Shown one piece after another: positions 12,139 to 23,466 of a DNA stretch of 64,000 nt. Under the pieces are notes generated by a model. It was not told the origin of the DNA, searched no databases, and saw only the letters and a list, made by a program, of their open reading frames with translations. The stretch is from positions 22,867,751 to 22,931,750 of the forward strand of contig CM068543.1 of the NCBI GenBank assembly GCA_035048495.1, written 5' to 3'. The position numbers and the translations under genes were made by a program. The first letter of the stretch is position 1, and every line of letters starts with the position of its first letter. The stretch is from Euptelea pleiosperma. Taxonomy: Eukaryota; Streptophyta; Magnoliopsida; Ranunculales; Eupteleaceae.

Positions 12139-12511
12139 TTAAGGGGTCGGTGGCGGTGGTGGCGGTGGTGGCGGGTTTTTCAAGTTCCGGGAGCAACGGT
12201 TATAAAGTTTGCAACCTTTACTGGGTGGAGGAGTTTTTGGGATACACTTCCCATAAGGTTGACCTGGACCTGTACCTTTACATGCTGGACCGCTGCGGCC
12301 TGTAATAGCGAAGAAGAAGAAGAAGAAGAAGAAGTTAGAACCATGGTCATGGTATGTGTCATTAATGTCTATAAACTGAAAATCCATAACCCATTTGATA
12401 CTCACCTGGCAGGGTCTTAAACACTAATTCTCGAGCCCCTATTTCCTTTGGGACCAAAAGAATGGAAACCAAAATGATGCACAGAACAAGTAAGGCCTTA
12501 GGAAGAACCAT
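12139..12511 (-). CDS. Small secreted Cys-rich peptide (RALF/GRP-like), gene 2
   Basis: Two exons: 12511-12406 (donor CCAG|GTGAGTATC) and 12299-12139 (acceptor TATTACAG|GCCG). They give 88 residues. The signal peptide is identical to gene 1 over the first 30 residues. The mature part contains SGPACKGTGPGQPYGKC and GCKLYNRCSRN, spaced C-x11-C-x10-C-x5-C, then a run of nine prolines ending TP. The GC-x5-C-S/R end is the best RALF-like feature of the three genes. The intron is only about 106 bp. Its 3' part is a TTC microsatellite that directly supplies the pyrimidine tract, and only one acceptor is available here, which fixes the splice choice for the family. A TATA box lies 40 bp upstream. Secretion and small-peptide signalling are inference. 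Confidence 0.8.
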
Positions 12512-12550
12512 CTTTCCACGTATTTGCTAACCACTCTAACCCTGCCTCCC

Positions 12551-12558
12551 TATTTATA
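12551..12558 (-). promoter_or_regulatory. TATA box of peptide gene 2
   Basis: TATAAATA on the minus strand, at the same distance from the ATG and in the same context as in genes 1 and 3. Confidence 0.65.
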
Positions 12559-13179
12559 CTGCTTTCATCTGTGTTTGAGAGAAAGAGAGAGATTCACAAT
12601 CATAATTAAAACGTAACGTAACGTCGTTGTAATGGCCGTTACAAAAGTACCGCTCCATCCCCATTACTTTATTTGGTATTTTAATGCTAAAACAAGTTAT
12701 AATGCACTCGTTTAACTGTTATTTCTGATTTTCTTGAAAAAAATGAATTTTAAAAATAATAAAATATTAAAATTGTAACTATATATATATTTTTTGTGAT
12801 TTGAACTGTTATAACGTGTATCGGAAGAGAGATAATAGTACCATTATACTGGTCCGTTTTAACACTGTAACCTTGTTATGACAAGTGGGAAAGAGAATGA
12901 CAGCTTGTCAACCAACTAGAATATGGGTCCACCCAATTGGAAAAATTAGGATGGGCCGGGTTTCATTGACCCCAAGTCAATGAATTATCAAATTGTACGT
13001 AATAGTGTCCAATTTATGAAAATATATACTTCTTTATCCCTTTAAGTTCATGTAGCATATGGTCTACATGCAACATGGTCCGAACCTCCAATCACTTCAA
13101 CCGTATGATCTTAACCATTGTCTATATGCCACCACTGTTCTTTATTTTTGACCACACATTCAACAAGCCAGCAATATTC

Positions 13180-13973
13180 GAGTAAAACTTTGATGACAGC
13201 CCACAATGAACCACGTGGCTCACTCTTAGAGGACACTGATCATATGGATGGAGTAAACCTTCTGTCACAACGCACAATACGAGCCACGTGACACACTCTT
13301 AGTCGACTCTAACCGTATGGATGTTTGGCCAGTCCCTCGGTGGACCTTTAAACCAAAAATCAGCCCGATTAGTGATTTCTAAGCGATTCGATTGAAGTTA
13401 TTTTCATGGGTTGATTTTAATGGTAGGAATTTGAGCATTATTGAGCGTTCTTTGGATACAAAGATCCAAAGGTTGTAAATCACTAATCAGGCTGATTTTT
13501 GGTTCGTAGGTCCATGGAGGGACTGGTCAAACATCCATACGGTTAGCGTCCACTAAGAGTGTTCCACATGGCTCGTATTATGCGTTGTGACAGAAGCTTG
13601 TATCACAATGCTGTGACAGAAGTTTTACTCGAATGCATGGTTGGCCAAAGCACTGTTTCGGTGCGGGCTGCGAGAGCAGTACCAAATCGAGGCAAACAAT
13701 CCCTAAGTGGACCTACAAATCAAAAATCAGCCTGATTAGTAATTTCAAATCTTTGGATCCTAGTACCCCAAATAATGGTCAATAATGCTCAATCCATGAA
13801 AATGACTCCAATCCGACACTTAGAAATCACTAATCAGGTTGATTTTTGGTTTGTAGGTCTAAGGATTGGCCAAACATCGATACAGTCAGTGTCCTCTAAG
13901 AGTGTGCCATGTGGCTCATATTGTGGGTTGTCATCATTTTTTATGGAAGCCCACTGTCATCAAAGTTTTACTC
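13180..13973. mobile_element. Nested MULE-like MITEs, sister of 6142-6927
   Basis: The outer element runs from GAGTAAAACTTTGATGACAG to the inverted CTGTCATCAAAGTTTTACTC. The inner element (13251-13630) is flanked by ATATGGATG and GAATGCATG, the same target site as in the sister copy. A stretch of about 50 bp near 13660-13705, containing CACTGTTTCGGTGCGGGC, is private to this copy. Confidence 0.8.
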
Positions 13974-14299
13974 GCAAAATTCAATTCTCTGCTATCTGCA
14001 GCCCATGAAAATATCATTCATTTTAGTACCCATCAAGGCGCAAAATGAAAGGTCGTTGGCTCAAAGTCTGGCACTTAAGACAAGCAACATTGACTCCAGC
14101 TGAACGAATTATGAATTTCTATTATTGTCATAATTATGAAAATTTGGACTCTAGGGAGGACATGTTGATGGTCTGCGGGTTCCAAACCACATAAATCGGA
14201 CCGTAGGAAGGATGTCGTCCTCAATATGAAAATATCATTTTCCTTTTTGAAAATTCATACACCCTTCATGTGGCGCATATGCAAAGCTGTAGAAACCAT

Positions 14300-17090
14300 G
14301 GAATTGAATGATATATTATCTTCAGTGTTAATGGAAAACAGATAAGTCACCCTTATTAATTGTCACTATAGAACCGTACATAAGATTTTAACCACATATG
14401 ACTCCTCATTCAACTCTTTTGAAGTCATTGGATCATTTTCCTAATCTTCGTCCTTTTTCCACTCTGTCCCAAAAAATAACTAGGACCAAATTAATCACGT
14501 TTTCATGTTCCGATTGAACACTTTCCAATTTTTATTATTCTCAGGGGAGAAGATTATTCTTTTTACTAAACATATGCTGATCATTTTAGAGCCTAATAAG
14601 AATTTAGTTTAGGGTTGGAATATGTTGACACCCTAAAATGACACATGTTAAGCCAACATGGAGATTAGGCAAGGGCTGATGAGAAGAAGAAGATGGGGAG
14701 AGAGATTAAGATCTTGGTAGGTCTTCACAAAAAGTAGATTTACAAGTTAATTGTGATAATTGAAGCCTCGGATGAAGACAAAAACCAAAAAGTCTCACAT
14801 AACATGACTACTTAAAGAGAGAATATGTAAGGCTAATCTAATTTCTATCTCCCAAGAAACTCTAGGACTTGGGTTGACAAAGGAAAAACTTCTCATTCTT
14901 TGTTTCTAGGGGCCCTTACTCTGTCCATTTTACTATAACATTGTACTTGAAAGGTTTTCTTTAAGTTTCCAAACTTCATTTTTTTCTTACTTAGGTACTT
15001 TGGTTTTGTAACTTCTTTTATTTGAATATAGTGAAGACTAAACTAGATTTCTACTCATAATTCATTCACGTGTGTTTGTTATCTATCAACAACGACGACC
15101 TCAACACCAAAGAACTTGATCCTCCATGCTAGCTGAAAATTCGTGTATCACTATATCACCAGATACCTAGAAGGGGGAGTTGAATAGATATTAAAATTTT
15201 TAGATTAAACTAACAACCTAATTTAATTACTGGTTTCGTTGGGAAAATCTAATCGCTTGTGAAGCAATCCTAAATAGGTTGATTGAATAACAAGTGATTA
15301 GCTCAACCAACAAAGATCAAATATATCTCCGTGATATATCGTTTCTTAATCATTTGACCTAATCTAGAAATAGTGCGGAATACAAACAGTCGACATTCAT
15401 AATACATGAAATTTTTACGTGGAAACTTTTGGCAAGGAAAAACTACGGGACTACGTCCATATGCAACGTATCACTAACTGAAAAATTCTAAGTTACAGAA
15501 GTTACCTACGTAGCACTATTTTCATACAGCATACAACCTTAGGCAAGGCCAACTGCCGGTGCATCCCTATCCTCTGGCTCTACGTAACGAGTCACACGAG
15601 TGCCCTTCTAATCACCAAGCCTTTACCGCTTGTTCAGTTTGGTACACCCCAAACGTACCGTCGATCAATACATCTCGATCTTAATTTACACTCACCGGTT
15701 GCTACCGATGGTGAAGGATTCAATACATCTTGAACCCTGTACATGCTCAAAGGGTGTTGAGTTACACGTGGTACTCTCTAGCATACTAGGTTAGGTTTCT
15801 AGTTGATAACCTAAGCAGAGAAAATGATCAAGCAATAAAATATGATCAAGAGAAGAGAAAATATTTCACAAGAGTAGAATGGTTAACTGAGATTTTGCTC
15901 TTCGAGTGGGATAACTATATTTAGCTCTATGCAGCTTGAATTCAATAGCTCTCTATTGTTGTCTTATGTTGTGTGTATAATAAAGCTCAAGAGATGCTTT
16001 ATTTATATATAAGAGTATTAAATCCCTAGGTCGAGTTAGTGATGGGGGAGTGGGACCACAAAAATCGGATCTGAATTTTAACAAATTCCTAGAGGTCCAA
16101 TCAATTGTAGACAGGGTCGAATCGAATGTACTGCACGGATGGATTTTTGTTCGTCAGTTCAATCGATTGTACATAGGGTCCAATCGTCTTTAAAAATGTT
16201 GTCCTTTAAAGTACAATCAATTGTACATTTGGGAAGTTCTGTCTCGTACGAGTCAATCGATTGTACACATGGTCCAATCGATTGGACTTCCCCTTAGTTC
16301 TTTTTTAACAGCCTAACAAATGGCCTAAACTTGGGTCTAGTCCTGTGAGAAAATTTAACCAATATTTTTAATTAAAAATACTAATTCTAAGGCTACTAGG
16401 TCAGTTACCTTCCTATGCAAGTGGGGCACGATCTTTAACCGATAAATTACAGTTCTTCAAATGACTTATTCGTCAACCATTTGATTCGTATAGTGCCTCA
16501 GATGAATCATTCGTTAGTTTTCTGAGTCTTCGTATTTTAGTCTTCACGTAGTCAATGAAGGTTGCGTACTATGACATTTTCAAAGCTGCATTAACACTTG
16601 TAGAAACGATTACAAGTATGGTTTATATCAAACGAAATTACGCCAACTAGAATATGAAAATATTCCTTACAATCTCTACTTTAACAATTCCATGACAAAA
16701 ACATAAATCAAGGTATGCAGTCTTCTCTTTTGTTAATTGCTTTCACTGCTTATATTGAATTCATACATCATTGCTGAATGTATAAATGTTTATGGTAATT
16801 GTTTTCAATGACTTCCTTTTCTATTAAAGGGCCCAAACAAGTAACTCAACATTACATATATTTTCGCACTTCATAGATTAAGACATTCTAAATAATCCCA
16901 ACAAGTCTGGACCAAAAATTACTAATTACTTTGACTTACGTAATTAGTTATTTTACTAAATGAGTCACCATAGCAAAACACATTTTCTAATGACACCATA
17001 GAGCAGTCCTCCCATTGCAATCAAGGTCAATGGTCTTCTTGCTAAAGAAGTTCAAACAAATATTAATATGAGTTGACCATGAGATATAGC
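14300..17090. other. Intergenic, no gene recognised
   Basis: No coding frame I can support. The part 15,140-16,320 looks like a non-coding retroelement-type repeat (GGGGGAGTTGAATAGATA at its start, then spaced CAATCGATTG motifs listed separately), but I found no paired LTRs, primer-binding site or protein domain. Confidence 0.4.
16095..16287. repeat. Spaced CAATCGATTGTACA palindrome motifs
   Basis: At least five copies of a core CAATC(G/A)ATTG(T), most followed by ACA and preceded by GTC or TC, lie within 190 bp, near 16097, 16160, 16214, 16253 and 16277. The core is palindromic. Spacing is irregular, so it is not a simple tandem array. Confidence 0.7.
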
Positions 17091-18066
17091 GGACACTTAA
17101 CAAAGAACATAAAATATTAACACCCAAACAATAGGTTTGATGTGGGATGAATCTTGATTGTTTCAGTTTCAACTTTCAAATAGGTTTCATTCTTACAAAT
17201 ACCTAGCCAAGAGGTGGGAACTTGATAATATCACAATTTCTTAATTATTTTTTGGGACGTCCGAGATAATTAATATCATAATTTTGTAAGTAAAATGATT
17301 TTCCCAATTCTTTTTTGTAACATTTCAAGAGAACCTTTGCAACTTCAAGAGAACCTATACTTCTGAGTTATTTTTTTTTCATATCACAATTTGCCATAGG
17401 TTTTGTTCCAATCTACTCTGTTTTGACAACATGCAAGTGGTTGCACGACATACAAAAACGGAGCGAAGTTAATCACTTTGCGATGCTGTCACGCCGACAT
17501 CATTCAAAATGTGTAACACGGTGGTTGAAGCTCAATAAAGTATTTCACTTTTCCCATTTCATCATCATCATTTCTCTACTCCTACATCTATAAAAGAAAG
17601 GGTCTTCGATGGTACAAGGTATGCAATCTTCTCTAAAACCTCACCTCCTACTGCTGCTACTAACTTGAGCGTCAAAATGATTTCCTTACAGGTGGAGGAG
17701 AGCTATCCCGGAGGAGTGCGAGTTGAAGTGTGCGATGGAGATTTGACACGTAAGATTTTCGCCCACAGGAGCTTTTACTGGTTAAACTTGAATCGCAGGG
17801 GGTGACATGAAAATTCACAAGAGAAAAGTAACAAATTAAAAATGTTCTCGTAATCAAATTGGAAAGAAATTTGACATCCACTATTATGTACATCGCTTTA
17901 GGGGTCTTACCAATTTTAGTTAAGTTTCAGTAGTGTACCTAGAATAAAACTTTATATATATGCTAGTTTCGGGTCCCATCCATTCCGATTCATATATTCA
18001 AACAAGTAGTCCCAAATAGAGATGACTGAGATGGGGTGGACGTACCAGGTATCGATTAATTAGTTA
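17091..18066. repeat. Duplicated block, copy 2 (partner 1-970)
   Basis: Nearly identical to the start of the window. To the right it continues without a break into the decayed peptide-gene unit (GGTATCGATTAATTAGTTAC, also found at the left of units 1 and 2), so it is part of the ancestral duplicated segment. Confidence 0.85.
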
Positions 18067-18200
18067 CCATTGACACCCCTTATCAATCTTAACCATTTAA
18101 TTAATATGTCACTTCTTGGTTATGCCCTTGTACATAGCCGTAAATGGTCCATGCTTGGACCAGGCTTCACTTACCCCTTATTTGTGATTTTCTTGCAATC

Positions 18201-18765
18201 TTAAGGGGTCGGTGGCGGTCCTCCTCGGCACTCATAAATAGGAGTCCGTCTAGAGCTACACCCATTTCTTACATCCACTTCTTACACCCGAGGTTGGGGC
18301 CCACATGGAGATCATGTTGGACAATCCAACCATACATTGAGTTGTCCTTGCCATGATGATAATCGGTGCCAAAAATCAGTTCACTTCAACATCCCTAACC
18401 ATATAAAAAATTGACCGAAAATAATGGTTTAATTGGATGGTCTGAATTGTTAAAATTAAATTCATATTTTCATGAGGTTAAGAATGTCGAATTGTCCTGA
18501 CTTTTTGTGAGAAGGGTAACCATAGTACAAAAAACTCATTGTGCGGTTGGATTGTCCAACATGATCTCCATGTGGGCCCCAACCTCGGGTGTAAGAAGTG
18601 GATGTAAGAAATGGGTGTAGCTCTAGACGGACTCTATAAATAGATCTGCAAGGTTAAGAGGTTGGAGTAGATTTTGGGAGGCATTTCGCATAAGGATGAC
18701 CTCCTAATGCACCCGGAATGCATACTATAGCTATACCTTTCCCGTGCTCAACGGATTTCTTTTCT
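18201..18765 (-). pseudogene. Decayed peptide gene unit, exon 2 remnant
   Basis: The end of exon 2 (stop codon and GGGGTCGGTGGCGGT context at 18201) and its beginning (18640-18765, with GGAGTAGATTTTGGGAGGCA and TTTCTTTTCTGC) match the intact sister genes. They are separated by a 393-bp MITE inserted in the coding part. The Cys-rich core is altered, and the region 18905-19140 where exon 1 should lie holds unrelated sequence, so no signal peptide remains. Fragments of the former promoter reappear near 19150-19330. Confidence 0.75.
18242..18634. mobile_element. Young MITE with near-perfect 90-bp TIRs
   Basis: The ends are GAGTCCGTCTAGAGCTACAC and its inverse. The first and last roughly 90 bp look like exact reverse complements. 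The flanks are CATAAATAG (18233-18241) and TATAAATAG (18635-18643), a 9-bp duplication with one mismatch. The insertion site is exon 2 of the decayed peptide gene; gene 1 has the empty site near 4975. Related, more diverged elements lie near 29600-29850 and 57513-57690. Confidence 0.9.
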
Positions 18766-19495
18766 GCCGTACATGGAATGAACTAGATTATATAAGGAAG
18801 AAAAGAAACTTCTAATATTAGTTAATAACACGAAGAAAACGACGAAGGAAAGAAGATATTATTATCTAAATTCAGATAAATTGCACGTCTAATGCTGCAA
18901 AAGCCCAGGCCAACCGGTTGAGCTAGCTGTTGAACCTTTCTCAAAACGGTTCCGGTGAACGTCGACCCTCTTCATTTCTCTTATATTTTGTGTAAAAGTC
19001 GAATTAAACCGATGGTTCACCTAATTTACTCGATGGTTGAACCGGTTCCCATGAACCGTCCACTTCTCTTTTGTGCTTGCCTCTCCACTAGGAGAGAACA
19101 AGGAGATATTTTTCATTATTATACATACCCACCACACAACAGAAGAAATCAGATAATATTGACTCCAAGTCAATAGAAGAAAGCTGGCAAAATTTGGACG
19201 GGCTTTCATTGACTCCAAGTCAATGAATTATCAAATTGTAATAGAGTCCAATAAGTTCTTGTAGCAAATGGTCCACAATCGCATGCAACTTGGTCCGAAC
19301 CTCCGATCACTTTTACTTCTACTGTATGATCTTTATCTTTTGCAGTTGTTGCCTAATAGACGTGGATCTCTTGAATCCAATGATCAATGGCCTTAATACC
19401 GTACACTTTTTTTTCCATCGGGTAGCTTTTTTGAAAATGAAAGTTCACTGACTCACATGTCGAACAAAAATCTGGCACTTAGGACCAGCAACATT

Positions 19496-19706
19496 ACACC
19501 TAGCCGTCTAGCTGAGATTGTTAGCGTGTACGTACCCTCCTCCTCTTGTGGCAAGTCGTGGGTTCAATTCCACACAGGTAGGTTCCCTCCAGTGAGCAGC
19601 AATGCCCTGGAGTAGAAATCCCCTTTCCCCGGCTTGTCCAGGCCAGGTCTAGCCTTGTTGCTCCTGCTAGTACGCGGTCCAGCCTTGACCCCAGAAAAAC
19701 CGCTGG
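19496..19706 (+). mobile_element. tRNA-derived SINE (family S2), plus orientation
   Basis: The 211-bp element begins ACACCTAGCCGTCTAGCTGA and ends in a short A-run. It has a box-B-like GGGTTCAATTCC and shares the body motif CCTGGAGTAGAAATCCCCTTT with the minus-strand element at 48238-48447 (210 bp). AACATT flanks it on both sides, and the uninterrupted site (GCAACATTGACTCCAAG) is present at 24683. The target duplication has decayed beyond six bases. Confidence 0.75.
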
Positions 19707-19756
19707 AACATTTCCTCGAAGTCAATGAATTATCAAATTTTATTAGGAATAGCATG

Positions 19757-20036
19757 ATTTTTGCTACTCATGAGCCCGCTGATCTGATCGACCACAGGGA
19801 TGTTTAGCCCTTGGTGGATATCACACCAAAAATAACCCCGATTGGTCATCTCTAGCCATTAGATTGTAGTATTTTTTAAGCCGTGATTCCAGCCGTTGGA
19901 TCCAACCATTTTTTGGCTACTAAAATCAACAACTAAAAATATCAAACAAGTTGATTTTTGGTACAAATGGCTACCAAGGGGTGGATAAACATCCATGCGC
20001 TCAGTGGGCCCATATGGCAGCGGTGAGTAACAAAAC
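19757..20036. mobile_element. Family C MITE (GGGCCCACTGA / GGTGAGTAAC arms)
   Basis: The inverted arms are TTGCTACTCATGAGCCC on the left and CAGTGGGCCCATATGGCAG followed by CGGTGAGTAAC on the right, with the inner words GGATGTTTAGCCC and GGATAAACATCC. The same family occurs at 46865-47247, 51150-51330 (part) and 61683-61998. Exact ends are not fixed. Confidence 0.65.
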
Positions 20037-20121
20037 TCCAAAAAGAGTCAGGTATACCTTGTTATATCACGACTCATTTTATTGAGTAAAACTTTGATGA
20101 TAGGGGCCCGGTCTCCTCAAC

Positions 20122-21110
20122 ATGGACATCAACCTCACAAAAAAAGAGGAGCTCATTATGATTTATGGGGACCTTCACTTGTCTAATTCTTGCTATCGAT
20201 ATATTTTGTTGGTTGTGGATGATTTTTTCCGTTATGCATGGCTATATCATCTTCATGGGAAATCTAAGGTTCTTCTATTGTTGAAATTTTATTTTGAGCA
20301 AAAATAAAAACGGAAAAGTGCAGAAAAGAAAATAAACTTTAATTTATTTACAAAAAAGAATACAACTTTTCGCAAATCCCAAAAAAGAAAACGAATTCGT
20401 CTGCTGTCAGTCCAATCAGTCGTCGACTGACTAACGAATGACTGATGGCTGACACGTCTGACAAACGCCCTTTTAAAGGGCGTTTATTCTTGAGAAATTT
20501 TAAAAAAACATCCCATAATTCCTCAACTTCTAAACCAATCTACGAATATGGGAATGATCTGAATTTTTGTGAGGATGATCTCCTCACCGTAGAGATCATC
20601 CTCACCAAAAATCAGCCATTGATTCATCTTCTGGGTACGCCAAAATGGGCGTAAAATTTGGTGTATCAAAAAACGCCCTTTAAAAGGGCGTTTGTCAGTA
20701 AAAAACGCCCTTTAAAAGGGCGTTTTCTACTGACACACGCCATTTAAACAGGTTGTCAGATGTCGGACCGACACTGACAGACGTTTTTCAAAAAGGCGTT
20801 TATTACTGAAAAACGCCCTTTTAAAGAACGTTTTTCAGAAAAAACGCCCTTTTAAAGAACGTTTTTTTAATAAACATGTGCCACGTCATGAAACGCCCTT
20901 TTAAAGAGCGTTTCGTTTTCTTTTTTGGGATTTGCGAAAACTTGTATTCTTTTTTGTAAATGAATTAAAGTTGGTTTTCTTTTATGCAATTTTCCCAAAT
21001 AAAAATTCTAAAATCGGATGGCAATGACGGCGAATATACTAGAAACCCTTTAAAAGTTTTCTAGATAATTTGGGCATTTATGTCGATTTTCCTGTCTACA
21101 TACTCAATAC
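20122..21110 (+). pseudogene. Ty1/copia integrase fragment split by a MITE
   Basis: The left part (20122-20310) encodes YGDLHLSNSCYRYILLVVDD then FRYAWLYHLHGKS, the copia integrase core pattern (D..GP...G..Y.L..VDD.SRY.W.Y.L..KSE). After the inserted element the frame resumes at 21001 with ILKSDGNDGEY, matching the next conserved block (LRSDNGGEY). The second catalytic Asp block is therefore still visible, but a Gly-Asn-Asp variant replaces Asn-Gly-Gly, and the copy is broken. Confidence 0.85.
20311..20996. mobile_element. MULE-type MITE with 83-bp TIRs and an internal hairpin array
   Basis: A 686-bp element. The left arm is 20311-20393 (starts CGGAAAAGTGCA) and the right arm is 20914-20996 (inverted GGGAAAATTGCA). 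The arms are about 90% complementary and end in a shared GAAAACG. It is flanked by the 9-bp duplication AAATAAAAA (20302-20310 and 20997-21005). Terminus, arm length and target duplication all fit Mutator-like elements. Between the arms are about eight versions of AACGCCCTTTTAAAGGGCGTT, itself a palindrome. Confidence 0.92.
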
Positions 21111-21410
21111 AAGAAAAAAGAAGAAGAGGGGGGGTGTTTCGGAACGGCCTAAAACCGTTCCTAAGCCCTATTGGAACTGTTCTGAACCGTGCCGAAACTA
21201 GCTGGTCACCATTGTATTACTTTGGAACGGTTTCACTATTGTGACCATATGAGGGTGGTCACCATTTCATTTTGTTGTCATTTTCTATATTCAGGATCAT
21301 TGCCATGTTCTTTATCAGATTCTTCATCAATAAGCACAGACTTTGTCTATACTATCCATGAAACCATCATCCATCAGTTCTTGGCTGTGAGCACCCAAAT
21401 GTCATTAAGG

Positions 21411-21650
21411 CCCTGCTTGGCTCAATGCAAATCGGATGCAATGCACTCGCCACAGTTTCGGGATTACAAGTTATTGGTTGGGAGCATGCAAATGAACTGG
21501 CATGCAAGTAGTTGCCAAGCCCTTATAAACTCTTTACGAAAATGGATGCAAGTATGTGCAGCCCAAAACTGTGGTAAGTAACTGCAATGCAACTCACTGC
21601 ATTTGCACCGGGGTACAAAATGCATCCCAATGCAGCCAAACAAACAGGGC
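21411..21650. mobile_element. MITE with GGCCCTGCTTGGCT ends
   Basis: Left GGCCCTGCTTGGCTCAATGC and right GCAGCCAAACAAACAGGGC are inverted. The termini resemble Harbinger or hAT MITEs. The target duplication is ambiguous (TTAA on the left, AAG on the right). A diverged relative lies at 10,590-10,800. Confidence 0.65.
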
Positions 21651-22262
21651 AAGTATCCAACCAGCGCTCACACACTTCCGATTCAACTCTCACTTCATTA
21701 TTAAAAGTATAGCCAGAGTTAAAGATTGGAAACGAAATAAGTCAATATCTTGTAGTGTGCCACGTGGTGTTTTAAGCCTACAGTTTGAGCCACGTGGATT
21801 CTATCAAATATAAAAAAAATTCTCCCCTGCGTTCAGCTGAGCAGAACTTTTATGATGGATTCTATCATCAACGTTGATGATGGACTACAATCTGAGCCAC
21901 GTGGCACACTATTAGAGATTTATCATCAGATGGATGTTCGAAACATCCTTAGATGGACCTACACGCCAAAAATCGGTCTGATTGGTTTTTTATAGGGGTG
22001 AAATTAGTATCCAAAATAATTTTAAAATCCACGGTTGAAATTCAATACACGAAAAATATTCAAATCAAGCGGTTAGAAAGCACTAATCTGATTGATTTTT
22101 GGTAGTTAGGGCTGTCAAGGGAGTTTCAAACATCCCTACGGTTATGGATCTAATGTTCCACTTGACATTTAGAGGTGGGGACTGGACTCAAATGTTACAC
22201 CAAATTTTTTTTTTTGCAAGAGAGCAAAATTTTCCTCCAAATGATCATGTGGCCTCCACCCT

Positions 22263-22788
22263 GGCCTGTTTGGTACGTGAGAAAAAGAATTCCGACGGCG
22301 AATATTTAGCCAGGCGAATATTATCTTGGCTAAATATTTGCTCATAGCAATATTTAACAATGTTTGGTACGTGTACAAGCTAGCTCACTTTAGCTTACTT
22401 CATTTTCTTTCAATTTGAGTGGGTCCCACATATCAGAGTAAGTCAAAAATAGGTTGGGTCAGTGCGGGAACCACATATTATGTCAAAGAATAAAAAAAAA
22501 TTCATTTTTATCTTTTTTATATATTAAAAAATTAATTTTTATTGAAAATAGTGATTTTCCGGCGAGAAAATAAAATTTTCTCACCAAGGCATAATCGGCG
22601 TGAAAATATTTTCACAGGGGGGGGGGGGGGGGGGGTGGGGGTGACCAAATGTTTTCCCGCCGCGGAGGGCAAATATGTGGGCCCGGCTAAATATTCGCCA
22701 AGGGCGGGTGGCTGCCAAACACAGCCAGGCGAATATTTGCGCGGCTAAATATTTTATTTGCCAGCCGCGGTGCGTTACCAAACAGGCC
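22263..22788. mobile_element. PIF/Harbinger-type MITE, second copy, inverted
   Basis: The ends GGCCTGTTTGGTACG and CGTTACCAAACAGGCC match the element at 9178-9618 in reverse orientation. TTA follows the right end, while the left flank is CCT, so one copy of the duplication has mutated. It contains a run of 19 G at 22617-22635, followed by TGGGGG. Confidence 0.85.
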
Positions 22789-23059
22789 TTAAAATCCTAA
22801 TTGTATAGTTGGAAATGCCTGAAGGTGTTGCACAGATGCAACCCACAAAAGTCGTGGGCCAAACATCCATGCAGTCAGTGGGCTCGAAAGAGTGTGCCAC
22901 ATAGCAGTTTGGACCGGAGGGGGAAATTGCTCATATCTCCCTTTCGGTTTGTAGATCCACCAAGGAGTGGCCCAAACATCCAAAGCGATGAATGAGACCG
23001 AAAGAGTGTGCCACATGTCAACAGGGGATGGGCAAAACTCAACACATTGAGCAATTTGG

Positions 23060-23320
23060 TTAAAAAAGAAAAAAAAACAAGGAAAAAAGGCCGTTACTTC
23101 CGTTAAATTCCCGTAATTTTCTTCTTTTTTTTTTTTTTTCATTTCTGAAAATTTGAATTTCAGCGCCATTTTTTTCCCGTTAAATTTGTCAAAATTCATT
23201 AAATTCCGTTAAATGCCATTTTTCTATTTTTTTTTTTTTCCATTTTTGCCCCTGTTCGTTACAATTCGTTTTAACAGTAATGACCCCAGTCTAACAGCCG
23301 CTTTTAAATCTTGGTGGGTT
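23060..23320. mobile_element. CAAGGTTTAAA-family element, left end lost
   Basis: The family core and right end (CCCCAGTCTAACAGCC, then TTTTAAATCTTGG) sit in the 3' flank of peptide gene 3, at the same place as the element beside gene 2. The insertion probably predates the split of those two units. Confidence 0.65.
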
Positions 23321-23466
23321 ATGTCATTTTGTTGCATAACCCACCAAAAAGCATCAAAATAGAGAAGCTCAACAACCAAGTTATCAAGAGAACTAATCTG
23401 AACCATCTCTTTTATTGGCCAAATAGTGTTTTTGGCGTTTAAAGTCTACATACAAACAGATTACAA

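Noticed and set aside
21189..21581. 130-residue plus-strand open frame
   Set aside because: Runs through the MITE at 21411-21650; no domain and no support upstream.
22789..23199. 136-residue minus-strand open frame
   Set aside because: Built from MITE arms and a poly-T tract (a run of Phe and Lys codons); no similarity or splice partners.
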